From assembly GCA_018815925.1 (NCBI GenBank), contig JAHIWS010000020.1, forward strand, positions 1 through 64,000: a stretch of DNA of 64,000 bases, in the 5' to 3' direction. Origin of the DNA: Nanobdellota archaeon (GTDB lineage Archaea > Nanobdellota > Nanobdellia > Pacearchaeales > GW2011-AR1). Shown piece by piece: positions 33,829 to 43,719 of the stretch. A program made the translations under genes and the position numbers. The notes below the pieces were generated by a model. It was not told where the DNA came from, searched no databases, and was given only the letters and a program-made list of their open reading frames with translations. Each line of letters begins with the position of its first letter. Position 1 is the first letter of the stretch.

Positions 33829-35237
33829 GCTTCAACCTCTCTCCAACAGCCAGGACACAAATTCTCTGCAGGCAAACCAACTGCCTCAACCATATCATTA
33901 AAATATTGAAATTTCAGACTAGTCAAACCTAAATCCATCCTAATAACTTCCACCATCCGGCCATATTTTTCAGAGTTCTCATCTGTATAAGATGTAATAT
34001 CAAAAACATCTCTACCTTCAACTTTTTTCATTGCTCTTCTAGTAGCTAAATCCATTATTGATTTTGATCTTGAAAAATTTAAAAAATTACAAGCATGTGT
34101 CAAAGGTGGACAAGAAATCCTGGCATGAACCTCTGTTGCACCATGTTTAAACAATTCTCGAACCTTTTCTTTTAATTGTGTTCCTCTAACAATAGAATCT
34201 TCTGTAATTATAATTTTTTTATTTTTAATAATTCTCCTATTTCCAATTAATTTATACTCTGCAACTAAATCCCTTATTTTTTGATCTTGAGGCATAAAAC
34301 TCCTCCCCCATGTCGGAGTATACTTTACAAAACCCCTCTCATAAGGCAAACCACTCTTATTACTATATCCTATCCCGCTCCCAACACCAGAATCAGGGAT
34401 TCCAAAAACAAAATCAACATCAAACCCTCCCTCATCTAAATCTCTTTGAGCAAGAAATTCTCCAAATTGATACCTAATTTGTTCAGCATTAACCCCTTCA
34501 TAACAAGAAGTAGGAAAACCATAATAAATTGGTAAAAAAGTACATAATTGTAATTTATTTCTAGGTTCTTTCAACTGCCTATACACTTCATTTGTCAAAA
34601 GCCCAATTTCTCCAGGCCCTAAATCTTTTTCAAATTCAAAACCAAGATTTTCAAAAGCAGTAGTTTCAGAAGTAGCAGCCATACTGCCAAGCTTTCTTCC
34701 AACAACAATAGGAGTCCTACCAGATTTATCTCTAGCAAGATAAATTCCCTCTTTAGTAAGTAACATTAATGAAGAACTTCCCTTAATCTCATTTTGCATA
34801 ATCTCAATACCCTCAACAAAACTTTTTCCTTGAGAAATTAGATTAGCAATTAACTCAACTTGATTAAATTCTTCCTCAGTATTTTCAATAAAATTTTTTC
34901 CTTTTTCAAGCTCTCTTAAAGCAAGTTTCTCTAAATTTGCAATTTTTCCAACATGTGCTAACGCATAATTCCCTAAATGTGATTTAATTTTAAATGGTTG
35001 CACTTCATAATCACTAACAACCCCAATTCCACTCCTGGCCTTAACATTTTCTTTAAAATTAAAAAGCTGGGGTCTAAAAGGATAAAGCCCAATACTTTTT
35101 ATCTTATAGTGAATATCTTTCCTATCATAAACAGCCATCCCTCCAATTTTAGTTCCCAAATGAAACTGGTAATCTGTTCCATAAAACAAATCATCTACAC
35201 AATTTCGATCTGAAACAATTCCAAATATCCCTGACAT
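33825..35237 (-). CDS. PurF-like amidophosphoribosyltransferase homologue without the catalytic Cys
   Basis: A 470-aa protein. It starts MSGIFGIVSD where glutamine PRPP amidotransferases read M-C-G-I: codon 2 is TCA (Ser), so the N-terminal nucleophile is missing. The PRPP-binding loop is kept (IIITEDSIVRGTQ, about 355-367). Possible Fe-S cysteines remain (CTFLPIYY, HACNF, CPGCW). It may use free ammonia, serve another phosphoribosyl reaction, or be regulatory. No purine-pathway neighbours are present. Confidence 0.75.
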   Translation of the reverse strand: MSGIFGIVSDRNCVDDLFYGTDYQFHLGTKIGGMAVYDRKDIHYKIKSIGLYPFRPQLFNFKENVKARSGIGVVSDYEVQPFKIKSHLGNYALAHVGKIANLEKLALRELEKGKNFIENTEEEFNQVELIANLISQGKSFVEGIEIMQNEIKGSSSLMLLTKEGIYLARDKSGRTPIVVGRKLGSMAATSETTAFENLGFEFEKDLGPGEIGLLTNEVYRQLKEPRNKLQLCTFLPIYYGFPTSCYEGVNAEQIRYQFGEFLAQRDLDEGGFDVDFVFGIPDSGVGSGIGYSNKSGLPYERGFVKYTPTWGRSFMPQDQKIRDLVAEYKLIGNRRIIKNKKIIITEDSIVRGTQLKEKVRELFKHGATEVHARISCPPLTHACNFLNFSRSKSIMDLATRRAMKKVEGRDVFDITSYTDENSEKYGRMVEVIRMDLGLTSLKFQYFNDMVEAVGLPAENLCPGCWREVEA

Positions 35238-35289
35238 AAAAACAAAAATTCAACCCCTCTTTTAAATTAAATTGTGGTAAAATAGGTAA

Positions 35290-38200
35290 TTAAACCCATT
35301 CTCCTAAACCTGTTTGTTTTTCAGCTTCCTTACCAAAAATACTATCAATATATCCTTTAACAAGTTCAAGGTTTTGTTTTACATAGGGTGAAAGATTATA
35401 CTGCTTGGCTAAATTAAGCGCAGGTTCTAAATACTTTTTAATTCCACCTTCATGAACTGTAAAAATTATTTTACCTCCACACTTAGGACAAATCCCTGTT
35501 AAAGGAGGCCTCCTTAAAATCTCATTGCAAGCAACACACCTAAATTCTTGGGTAGAAAACTTTCTTAAATTCCCCCTAAGATCTTTCATAAAATGTCTTT
35601 CAATTACTAACCTTGCTGTATCTGAAGTGTCGACAGCCCTTATTTTCTCAACTAACTCCATTTGATGTTTAAGTTTTTCTTGCATTGTTCCAAGACTTTT
35701 ATAAGAAGAACATCTTATTCCTTTATTAAAATCAAAGGTATCATGTGTATAACCCATTCCAATAAAAGGATTTTCTCCTTTGTCCAATAAACTTTTAACA
35801 TTTTTTATTTTTACTTCAGACGAGTGTTTTTTTTGTTCAGCAGCCCGATAAAGTTCTAAAGGATAGCTCTTTACAAATTCAAAATCTAAAATCTGATCAT
35901 CTACTTCCCCTGCATCAATTTTTGCATTTAAAACTAATGGAGCATCTTGGGTTCCTCCTCTGTGGCTTGGCAAAAACTGTCTTGAAAAATTTAACAAAAC
36001 ATCGCCCAACAACATCACAGCCATTTCATCACCATCACAATCTCTTCTAATAGCCGCGTGCATATAAGGAGAAGCTAAAAGCCCAAGAGTTTTTGAAAAA
36101 CCAATAAATCTACAAATTACTCCTGCACAATTATGGGGTGCCATACACACACCCATTTTACCTATTAAGTCATCCCTATTTTTTACATTATAAAAAGGTT
36201 TTAATTTGTAAAACCTAACAAGTTCCTCATCAACAAAATTAGCAACCCTAATAAAAACATCATCAGCTTTTTCATCAGGTGTATCAGGAGAACTTGGAAG
36301 AAGAATATCATGAGGCATTAATTCTATTATTTGTTCTTCATTTACAATATCTTTTCCATCTATATCCTTAACATACCCCAGGTCCCTTAATTTTTCAACA
36401 TCCACACCTATTTCCCTTGGTTTAAATGCAACCAAAGGAAGTTCAGTAGCATCAAACCTAATTGTCCCATCTTTATTTACTTGCAGCTCATTTCTTGCTC
36501 TTAAAATGCCTTTAGAAAGATTTTCCATCATATGTCCCTCTGAACTCGTACCTCTAACCCCTTTAATTAACAAAGGTATTTCTGTTTTTGAAAGCCCAAG
36601 ATTTCCAACTGCTTCATTAAAAAAATGATTTATGTCCAAAGAAAAAGTACAATAAGTTTGTTTATATTCATGTTCTTCACAAGCAACAAAACTTTTTTCC
36701 TTGCACCTAGGACAATAATACATTTTTCGAGTTTTACACCCGCAAATTTCACAAACAGAATAAATTGTTTCTTTTTTACACTTATCACAATTGTAAATTG
36801 GAAATGCACTTCTAACACTCCCTTGCTCACAAGCAGCCTGAATACTCCTTAATCTTCCTCCTTCTTTTCCAACAGGAAATAAAACATTTGGGCTTCCAAC
36901 AAGTTTCCTAAGTTTTGCTTTTTCAGGGCGCCCCATTCGTGCCCCAATAAATTCTCCTGATTTATCTCTAATTTCAAACTCAGAAACAGAATTAACAATC
37001 TCCAAAATATTTTTACCAGATTTGAATTTATTTTCATCCATAAAATCCCTTAATAAATTTTTTTTATTGCAAACAAGTTCAAAATCAAGACCAAGATTAG
37101 CCAATAAAGCTTTACTATGTTCTTTATTTAAAACAACATTTTCAATTGTAACCACATGTTCTATACCTAATAATTCCAAAGCTCGCTTTCCTTGCTTAAA
37201 ATTTTCTTGATCTATTTTTGCATATGGAAAAATTATTTTTCCATCAATCTTTGAAACTTTTAACCATTCAATAAGATTAAAAAATTCTAAAGGAGAAATT
37301 TCCTTCCAATAAAAAATATAATTTGGGTGCAAAGAAATCTCAAATTCCCTGCTTATTTTAACAGCCGTATCAAAATCTATATTAAAAAAATTTAAATTTC
37401 TTGAAAATTCTTTATCTTTCTCTTGTAATTCCAACCCCCACCACTCTTCAACATATCCTGGTTTAATCAAATCAGCATTTCTGTTTGCAACATCACTAAA
37501 AGGAAAAAGAATGTCCCCTAGATAAATAATCTCCTCTACATCAGGGTAAAATAATTTTGCTTCTTCAATTGATTTTAATTTTTTTACACTTCCATTAAAT
37601 AATTTAACTATAGGCCCATCTATCTGATCACAAACCGTGATTGCTGCCCCTTTAGTTGGTTTTTCAATCTTTAATTGACTTCCAATAGCCAAAAAACTAT
37701 CTGTTATTGCCATTGTAGCAGGGTGTACAGAAGCTGCACTAAATCCAGACACCCTTCCCCTTCCATACCTAAATCTAAACGCTCCTGATCTTGAAGGATG
37801 CCCAAAAACAGGTCTTCCAGCAACAAGATCTTTAATATAAGTTGGGGAATCAAGTGCCTTTCCCACATCCCTTTTTTCATGAATTTTAATATACTCTTCA
37901 AGAAAATCAAAACCAGTGGATTTAAATCCTCTTTTTTTTAAACTTGTCAAAAGCCTAAAACCTTTTGCAGCTTTTTGAGCCAAACCTTCTCCAAGAATTA
38001 AACAAAATCCACTCCTCAAATAATTAGTTTCAACTCTTTCTAAATTTTTATAATTAGATACTTCAAGTTTTTCAGAAGGATCTCCTGAAACTTGGATAGG
38101 AAGATTCTTTGCTAAAAAAAGTGTTTCTTCTTCTGTAGGCATATATTGGAGATTAGTGATTCTATCATGAAAATCAGAGAGTTCTGTAAATACTCTTTTT

Positions 38201-38751
38201 ATTTCTTCCTCTGAAGGATCATGTTTTTCATACCCAAACATTTCTCTAAGATAATCTATTAAAATCAAAACCATACAACTTGCAGTAGTTCCTGCACTTC
38301 GTATTGGTCCTGAAAAACCTGCAACAAAATAATCCTTGCCTTGTCTTGTTTTTCTAAGTTTTAACCCAGTATAACCTTCAATTGGGCTTGAAACAACACC
38401 TAAAGTAAGGTATGCAAAACCAACCCTAACACCTGCATCAATTGCCTCAAGCAAATCTTTAAATTTACAAAATTTTTGTTTTGCAACCTCTTCTGCAATT
38501 TTAAATGCAACAGCCACATCTAATTTCCCATATTCTTTTTCAAGACCTAAAATCCTTTTTGCAATACTAGATTCTTCCATCTGAGGATAAATAGTAGATA
38601 TTAACCCTACAACCTTTTCTGCCATACTCATAGCAAGAGGAATCTCAACCTTATCTACAGGATCTAATCCTTTAGCCCTAGCTTCCTCTGCAACTTCATA
38701 AACTCCTTTGACCCCCTCTTCAATCATCTTAAAATATTTTTGAGTGTTCAT
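35290..38751 (-). CDS. polC: DNA polymerase D large subunit (DP2)
   Basis: A 1153-aa catalytic subunit of the archaeal family D polymerase. It shows the N-terminal DP2 region, the double-psi barrel catalytic segment near RRDCDGDEMAVMLLGD (Asp triad), and two zinc modules (CDKCKKETIYSVCEICGC and CVACNEILRRPPLTGICPKC). Slightly shorter than the Pyrococcus protein and without an intein. ATG overlaps the HAD gene stop by 4 nt. Terminal gene of the replication operon. Confidence 0.95.
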   Translation of the reverse strand: MNTQKYFKMIEEGVKGVYEVAEEARAKGLDPVDKVEIPLAMSMAEKVVGLISTIYPQMEESSIAKRILGLEKEYGKLDVAVAFKIAEEVAKQKFCKFKDLLEAIDAGVRVGFAYLTLGVVSSPIEGYTGLKLRKTRQGKDYFVAGFSGPIRSAGTTASCMVLILIDYLREMFGYEKHDPSEEEIKRVFTELSDFHDRITNLQYMPTEEETLFLAKNLPIQVSGDPSEKLEVSNYKNLERVETNYLRSGFCLILGEGLAQKAAKGFRLLTSLKKRGFKSTGFDFLEEYIKIHEKRDVGKALDSPTYIKDLVAGRPVFGHPSRSGAFRFRYGRGRVSGFSAASVHPATMAITDSFLAIGSQLKIEKPTKGAAITVCDQIDGPIVKLFNGSVKKLKSIEEAKLFYPDVEEIIYLGDILFPFSDVANRNADLIKPGYVEEWWGLELQEKDKEFSRNLNFFNIDFDTAVKISREFEISLHPNYIFYWKEISPLEFFNLIEWLKVSKIDGKIIFPYAKIDQENFKQGKRALELLGIEHVVTIENVVLNKEHSKALLANLGLDFELVCNKKNLLRDFMDENKFKSGKNILEIVNSVSEFEIRDKSGEFIGARMGRPEKAKLRKLVGSPNVLFPVGKEGGRLRSIQAACEQGSVRSAFPIYNCDKCKKETIYSVCEICGCKTRKMYYCPRCKEKSFVACEEHEYKQTYCTFSLDINHFFNEAVGNLGLSKTEIPLLIKGVRGTSSEGHMMENLSKGILRARNELQVNKDGTIRFDATELPLVAFKPREIGVDVEKLRDLGYVKDIDGKDIVNEEQIIELMPHDILLPSSPDTPDEKADDVFIRVANFVDEELVRFYKLKPFYNVKNRDDLIGKMGVCMAPHNCAGVICRFIGFSKTLGLLASPYMHAAIRRDCDGDEMAVMLLGDVLLNFSRQFLPSHRGGTQDAPLVLNAKIDAGEVDDQILDFEFVKSYPLELYRAAEQKKHSSEVKIKNVKSLLDKGENPFIGMGYTHDTFDFNKGIRCSSYKSLGTMQEKLKHQMELVEKIRAVDTSDTARLVIERHFMKDLRGNLRKFSTQEFRCVACNEILRRPPLTGICPKCGGKIIFTVHEGGIKKYLEPALNLAKQYNLSPYVKQNLELVKGYIDSIFGKEAEKQTGLGEWV

Positions 38752-39320
38752 TTTAATTTCTCCAAGATTTCATACCAATCCTCAACTCTCTCGACATTAT
38801 CAGGCAAACCATCTCCCTGATTCCAAGGTTTATCTAATAAAAAAACACCTATTCCTTTTTCAGCACAATCTAAACCATAAATTTCATTGTCATCTACTAA
38901 AAAATCTACTTTTTTCTCTAAACATATTTCAGCCTTGCTTCCATTTTCAGTAGGGTGGATACCCCCTGAATAAAAAATAGGGGTGTTAAAATTATTAAGA
39001 TTCCTTTTGAAAAAACTTTCTGTTTCTCTTGAAACCTCCTTAGATCTTGAAGTAACAAAACAAGAAATATGTTTTTTATTTAAATCCTCAAAAACGTTTT
39101 TAAAATCAGAATAAAGGACCCTATCTTCAAAAAAACTAGTTTTCCTAAAATCTACAAGCAAATCTCTAAAAGAATCTTTATCTAACCCCAAACACTTCCA
39201 AATTTCAGAAGAATTTATATCTTCAAAAGAATAATTGGTATTAAATCCCCTATTATAATATATAAGAAAAGGTTTCACAAAATCCACCACAGTATCATCC
39301 ACATCAATTGCTATCTTCAT
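38748..39320 (-). CDS. HAD-superfamily 5'-nucleotidase (NT5C-like)
   Basis: A 190-aa protein starting MKIAIDVDDTVVDFVKPF (DxDxT nucleophile motif), then FVTSRSKE (motif II) and VDFLVDDNEIYGLDCAEKG (motif IV). NT5C-like phosphatases remove phosphate from (deoxy)nucleotides. It lies between DP1 and DP2 with overlaps on both sides, so production is coupled to the replicative polymerase. Tracked TTG start three codons upstream is less likely. Confidence 0.85.
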   Translation of the reverse strand: MKIAIDVDDTVVDFVKPFLIYYNRGFNTNYSFEDINSSEIWKCLGLDKDSFRDLLVDFRKTSFFEDRVLYSDFKNVFEDLNKKHISCFVTSRSKEVSRETESFFKRNLNNFNTPIFYSGGIHPTENGSKAEICLEKKVDFLVDDNEIYGLDCAEKGIGVFLLDKPWNQGDGLPDNVERVEDWYEILEKLK

Positions 39321-40890
39321 CTTCCTCAAAATCCAAAATTTTAATTGCGCGAGTTTTTAAATTTAAAAGAGGAACCTTGCAATGATCAGGTTCATTTCCA
39401 AATTTTTCCTGATAGGGTGTCTTTCCCTCCCAACATGAAGCAGAAATCATCAAAATATTATTATAATAAGAAATCCCACTTTTATGCATATGTCCTGCAA
39501 AAAAAATATCAGGAACATCTCTAATAAGGTGTGCATCTTTTTCAAAAGGATAATACTGAACAGACTTGTGTGTAGGGGCAAGATGCCTATTTTTTAAAAG
39601 ATATTTCATTATTTTTTCAGGACTATTTGCTGCTTTTTGTAACATGAGTTTTGGAATATTATTAACATAAAATGGAAAAGAAAATCCGTGATAACATAAA
39701 ACATTGAAACCAGGAAAATTAATTTTTGCCCCTATATTAACTGTTGATGGATTTTGAATAAGAATGACATTTTCCAATTCAGATATTGCCCAAGCATATC
39801 TTTTGTCTAAAATAGGTTGGGGTTCCATTAACCTAACACAATCATGATTCCCAGGACAAATAATTATCTTAATATCTTTTCTTATTTTTCCAAGAAGTTC
39901 TGCCAACTCGGAAAATTGTTCTTCCAAATTTTTAATTTTAAGGTCTCTTTCTTGATTAGGATAATTACCTATGCCTGTAACAAGATCACCCCCAACAAAC
40001 AAATATTTTATTTTTTCTACTTCAGATGTATTAGGAAGCTTTCCACTTAAATAAGTAATAAATTTCAAAAAACTTTTTTCTAAAAACTTTTTACTCCCAA
40101 AATGCAAATCTCCAATAAATAAAGCATATTCTTCTACAGGAGAGTTTTTTCTTTCTAAAAGCATAGATTCAGGAAAAATAATATCATTTACAAAAAAAAT
40201 CTCCCTATTACCAACACCCTTAAAACCCAAAACAGAATCAAGAGCTATATCTTCTGCCTTTTGATACAAATCTTTTTTAGATGCATTAATTAAAACTTTT
40301 ATTTTTCCAGTTAAATCTTCTACTTCTAACAAAATATTTTTATTTTTTGTTGTTCTCTTACTAGAAACAAGCCCTATAATAGAAACACCCTGCCTATTTC
40401 CTGAAATTTTATTTATGGATACAAGGTTTCCTAGCTCAGAATGTTCTTCTAAAATTTCCCTCATATCTTTAAATCTTGTCTTAAAATATTTAACAAAATC
40501 TTTTACTTCAAGTTTTTTATTCTTTTGAATTTCAACAGGAAAAACCTTTACACCCTCTATAGCAGGTTGATTGCAAACTTCTTCCTCGATAGGTTCTACA
40601 CAAACAGATGTTTCTTTTGAAATCTCAATACTCAACCCAAGTTTTATTTTAAGTTTTTCTAGTTTTTTTTGTTTTTCTTTTGGAAGAGTCAAAAAAACCT
40701 TGCTTACGCCCTCCATATTATTCTCAAAAATGTTTTTGGTTATTATCTTCTGTTGAGTATAGCTTCCCAATCTATCAATGATGAGTTTTATAGATTCTAC
40801 ATCCTCTACACCACTAAACAAACCTAAAACATCCTTATCCAATAAAAATCCTTTTTTTAGACAAAATCTTAAAATTTCTTTATTATCCAT
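39304..40890 (-). CDS. polB: DNA polymerase D small subunit (DP1)
   Basis: A 528-aa protein. The N-terminal helical domain (1-110) and OB fold (about 145-230) precede a calcineurin-like phosphoesterase domain with GDLHFG, GGDLVTG, CPGNHDCVR and GHMHKSG, the Mre11-like proofreading nuclease. All metal ligands appear present. It starts 2 nt after cdc6 and overlaps the HAD gene. Confidence 0.93.
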   Translation of the reverse strand: MDNKEILRFCLKKGFLLDKDVLGLFSGVEDVESIKLIIDRLGSYTQQKIITKNIFENNMEGVSKVFLTLPKEKQKKLEKLKIKLGLSIEISKETSVCVEPIEEEVCNQPAIEGVKVFPVEIQKNKKLEVKDFVKYFKTRFKDMREILEEHSELGNLVSINKISGNRQGVSIIGLVSSKRTTKNKNILLEVEDLTGKIKVLINASKKDLYQKAEDIALDSVLGFKGVGNREIFFVNDIIFPESMLLERKNSPVEEYALFIGDLHFGSKKFLEKSFLKFITYLSGKLPNTSEVEKIKYLFVGGDLVTGIGNYPNQERDLKIKNLEEQFSELAELLGKIRKDIKIIICPGNHDCVRLMEPQPILDKRYAWAISELENVILIQNPSTVNIGAKINFPGFNVLCYHGFSFPFYVNNIPKLMLQKAANSPEKIMKYLLKNRHLAPTHKSVQYYPFEKDAHLIRDVPDIFFAGHMHKSGISYYNNILMISASCWEGKTPYQEKFGNEPDHCKVPLLNLKTRAIKILDFEEDEDSN

Positions 40891-40892
40891 TT

Positions 40893-42107
40893 TTAATTAT
40901 AATTTAAAGAATGTTCAATTATCTCTTTTGCTTTTTCAATTATATTCCTACCAATTGCTAATTTTATTTCCCTCATTCTCCCTCCTCTCCCTTTAGAAAT
41001 AACCTTGACATTAATAATTCCCAACATATCAAACTCCTGAATAATATCACTAACCCTTCTCTGGGTTAAAACTTCTAACTTATTCCTTATGCAAATGTCT
41101 TGATAAAGATTATAAACATCACCTGTAAAAATAGGGTTTTCTTTTTGTTTGTCTGATAATTTAATTATGGCACCTAAGACAACTTGAAACTGTTTAGGTT
41201 CAGAATCTATAACTTCTAAAATCTTATCCTTTTCTATCTTATCATTAGCTTCATCTATATGTTTTAATAGAATTTTTTCTGAGTTATCTCGCTCTGCTAA
41301 TTCTCCTGCAACTCTTAGTAAATCTAAAGCCCTCCTTGCATCTCCATGTTCTCTAGCAGCATATGCAGCACACTTAGCTATCACACCTTCTTTAACTACC
41401 TCTGGTTTAAAAGTCAATTCTGATCTTTTTTTTAAAATTTCTTGGAGCTGCATAGCATTATAAGGGGAAAAAACTATTTCTTCCTCAGATAAAGAACTTC
41501 TAACCCTAGGATCAATCTCCTCTAAAAAAGTAAGATCATTACTAATTCCTACAATACAAATCTGGGTTTTAGATAGTTCAGAATTTAACCTAGTTAAATT
41601 ATACAAAAAATCATTAGAAATTTTTTTGACTGTTTGATCAATCTCATCAAGGATAAGAACCAGCAATTGTTTTTCCGAATCAATAAGTTCTATGAATTTA
41701 CTATAAACAGCCTGTGTCGGAAGACCTGTAGAAGGAACCTCTCCACCTAATTTTTTAATAAGTTCTGCTAAAATCCTATATTCTGTGTCAGAAATTTTTT
41801 TTAATTTGCAATTTAAATATTCTATTCTAAGTTTAAAATCAGCATCTTTTTTTACCCTTTTCAAAAGTTCATCTTTGACATATTGTATTGAAAGGGTTTT
41901 TCCTGTACCTGTTTTCCCAAATAAAAATAAATTACTAGTTTTTTCACCTCTCAAAGCAGGAGCCAATATAGAAGCAACTTGTTTTATTTGTTCTCCTCTA
42001 TGTAATATCTCTTCAGGCCTATGATTTGACTGTAAAATTGATTTATTTTTAAAAATCTTATTCTTATCAAAAGACTCAAAAATACCTTCTAATTCCTCTT
42101 TCATCAT
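40893..42107 (-). CDS. cdc6: Orc1/Cdc6 replication initiator
   Basis: A 404-aa AAA+ protein: LFLFGKTGTGKT (Walker A, about 61-72), LLVLILDEIDQ (Walker B), sensor 2 region EHGDARRALDLL (GxARxALD), and a C-terminal winged helix (about 310-395) that reads ORB DNA. First gene of the cdc6-DP1-HAD-DP2 operon, directly beside the putative origin. Confidence 0.95.
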   Translation of the reverse strand: MMKEELEGIFESFDKNKIFKNKSILQSNHRPEEILHRGEQIKQVASILAPALRGEKTSNLFLFGKTGTGKTLSIQYVKDELLKRVKKDADFKLRIEYLNCKLKKISDTEYRILAELIKKLGGEVPSTGLPTQAVYSKFIELIDSEKQLLVLILDEIDQTVKKISNDFLYNLTRLNSELSKTQICIVGISNDLTFLEEIDPRVRSSLSEEEIVFSPYNAMQLQEILKKRSELTFKPEVVKEGVIAKCAAYAAREHGDARRALDLLRVAGELAERDNSEKILLKHIDEANDKIEKDKILEVIDSEPKQFQVVLGAIIKLSDKQKENPIFTGDVYNLYQDICIRNKLEVLTQRRVSDIIQEFDMLGIINVKVISKGRGGRMREIKLAIGRNIIEKAKEIIEHSLNYN

Positions 42108-42367
42108 TTTAAAACAATACCCCTTTATTAATAAGATTTATATTCTTTAATCCTCATTAAAAAATTTACCTATTATAAAAGTTCTTTACACCCACTTAGA
42201 TTTCCAATGGAAAATTAAATCTTAGTGAAACTCTCAACGAGAAAAACTCATAACTCTTTATAAAGGATTATAACCACTCAAAAAGAAAAACACCTAAATT
42301 TCTAATGGAAATTAGGAAATTTTCTAGAAAATTAATTTTATAACACATTCTACACTTTCTTCTTTTT

Positions 42368-42438
<71 letters not shown>

Positions 42439-42506
42439 TATACTTTATAATATAAATAATTATAAATAAATAAAAAACATACAAAATTTCAAAATTCTTT
42501 TTAAAG

Positions 42507-42530
42507 GTTTCCAAACGAAACAAAGGAGGG
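42507..42530 (+). promoter_or_regulatory. ORB-like initiator binding site
   Basis: GTTTCCAAACGAAAC plus AAA and GGAGGG resembles the archaeal origin recognition box (dyad plus G-string). It lies between the (ACT)23 tract and the PRC-barrel gene and points towards that gene. Confidence 0.65.
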
Positions 42531-42620
42531 AGTATTGATAAAAAAGAGAGATAATAGACTCTTGTAAATACTATATACCTTTACAGAAAAATTTATAAAT
42601 TGTTTCTCTCTTGCTTTGTT

Positions 42621-42881
42621 ATGCAAACTGAAAAAAATCCCTTTAGTGCTATATTGGGAAAAATGATAGTGACAAAAGAAGGAAAAAGATTAGGTTTTGT
42701 TAAAGATATAACTTTTGAAACACGATCAGGAGAATTAATTAATCTTGTAGTAAAAGATCCAACCCCTTATACTAAAAATCTTAATCTTGAAAAAACATCT
42801 TCTAATGATCTTTTAATTCCTTATAGTGCAATAATAGCCATAGGTGATTTTGTTATTGTTTCTGAAGAGGATTTAATTTAA
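42621..42881 (+). CDS. PRC-barrel domain protein
   Basis: An 86-aa protein starting MQTEKNPFSAILG, with a PRC-barrel pattern: GKMIVTKEGKRLGFVKDITFETRSGELINLVV, then IPYSAIIAIGDFVIVSEE. The tracked start seven codons upstream is TTG. A TATA-like TTTATAAATT lies about 25-30 bp upstream, so the transcript is nearly leaderless. Beside oriC, it may be a chromosome-partition or division adaptor; related to the gene at 678. Confidence 0.8.
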   Translation: MQTEKNPFSAILGKMIVTKEGKRLGFVKDITFETRSGELINLVVKDPTPYTKNLNLEKTSSNDLLIPYSAIIAIGDFVIVSEEDLI

Positions 42882-42922
42882 TTTACACAAATATTTAAAA
42901 ACACACTTTTTATTTAAATAAA

Positions 42923-43354
42923 ATGAAACTTTTAGGATTTAATTTTACTAAAATAAGCATAGAGAAAAAAGATACAAGAGTAGATAAATTAAAAATAAAC
43001 ACTAAAATAGATCTTAAAGAGATTAAAGAAGTAGAACAAGGTTTATTTAAAACAAAAGAAAAACTAATTGCAATTAATTTTAATTATTCTATAGAATATG
43101 AACCTGAATTTGCAAAGATATATTTTGAAGGGGGTTTTGTAATTTCTCTAGAATCAAAAGATGCTAAAGAACTTTTAAAACAATGGGAAGAAAAAAAGAC
43201 ACCTGATGATATTAGGATTAAAATTTTTAATATTATCCTAAGGAAAACAAATGTAAAAGCACTACAATTAGAGGAAGAAATAGGGTTACCTTTTCATGTT
43301 TCTATGCCTATCATAAGAAAACAAGACCCAACAAACCAAAATACAGAAACATAG
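42923..43354 (+). CDS. conserved hypothetical protein
   Basis: A 143-aa protein with alternating strands in the first two thirds (KLKINTKIDLKEIKEV…AINFNYSIEYEPEFAKIYFEGGFVISL) and helices afterwards (KELLKQWEEKKTPDDIRIKIFNIILRKTNVKALQLEEEIGLP). I recognise the pattern of a small conserved archaeal protein near replication genes but cannot name it. Short leader with TTTAAAAACAC upstream. Confidence 0.65.
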   Translation: MKLLGFNFTKISIEKKDTRVDKLKINTKIDLKEIKEVEQGLFKTKEKLIAINFNYSIEYEPEFAKIYFEGGFVISLESKDAKELLKQWEEKKTPDDIRIKIFNIILRKTNVKALQLEEEIGLPFHVSMPIIRKQDPTNQNTET

Positions 43355-43388
43355 GAAGAATTTTAAGTTATATTTCTTTTTATTTCTT

Positions 43389-43664
43389 ATGAAAATATCT
43401 AATATAAAAAGAGAAAAAATTTCAGAGCAAATTTTAGCATACCTTTACTCAATAAGCCCAAAACCAGCATTTACATCTCATATTGCGAGGGAAATTGCTA
43501 GGGATGAAGAATTCATTAAAGACCTCCTTTTTGAGCTTAAGAAGAAAAATCTAATCTTAGACATAAAAAAAAATGCCTTTGGATTACCCTATAAACGAAG
43601 ATTAAGATGGAAATTGAGTAATTCAGCTTACAATTTCTACAGACAACACCAACATCCTAATTAG
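43389..43664 (+). CDS. winged-helix DNA-binding protein
   Basis: A 91-aa protein: KISEQILAYLYSISPKPAFTSHIAREIARDEEFIKDLLFELKKKNLI… a wHTH with recognition helix, followed by a basic hairpin (YKRRLRWKLS). Probably a transcription regulator. Same strand as its neighbours. Confidence 0.7.
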   Translation: MKISNIKREKISEQILAYLYSISPKPAFTSHIAREIARDEEFIKDLLFELKKKNLILDIKKNAFGLPYKRRLRWKLSNSAYNFYRQHQHPN

Positions 43665-43719
43665 TTTTTATATTTTTGACAATACTAAAATATTTATACT
43701 TCTTGTTTTACTATTATTT

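Noticed and set aside
35290-38751. Possible intein in DP2
   Set aside because: Length is below that of intein-free DP2 and there is no splicing-domain interruption at the catalytic region.
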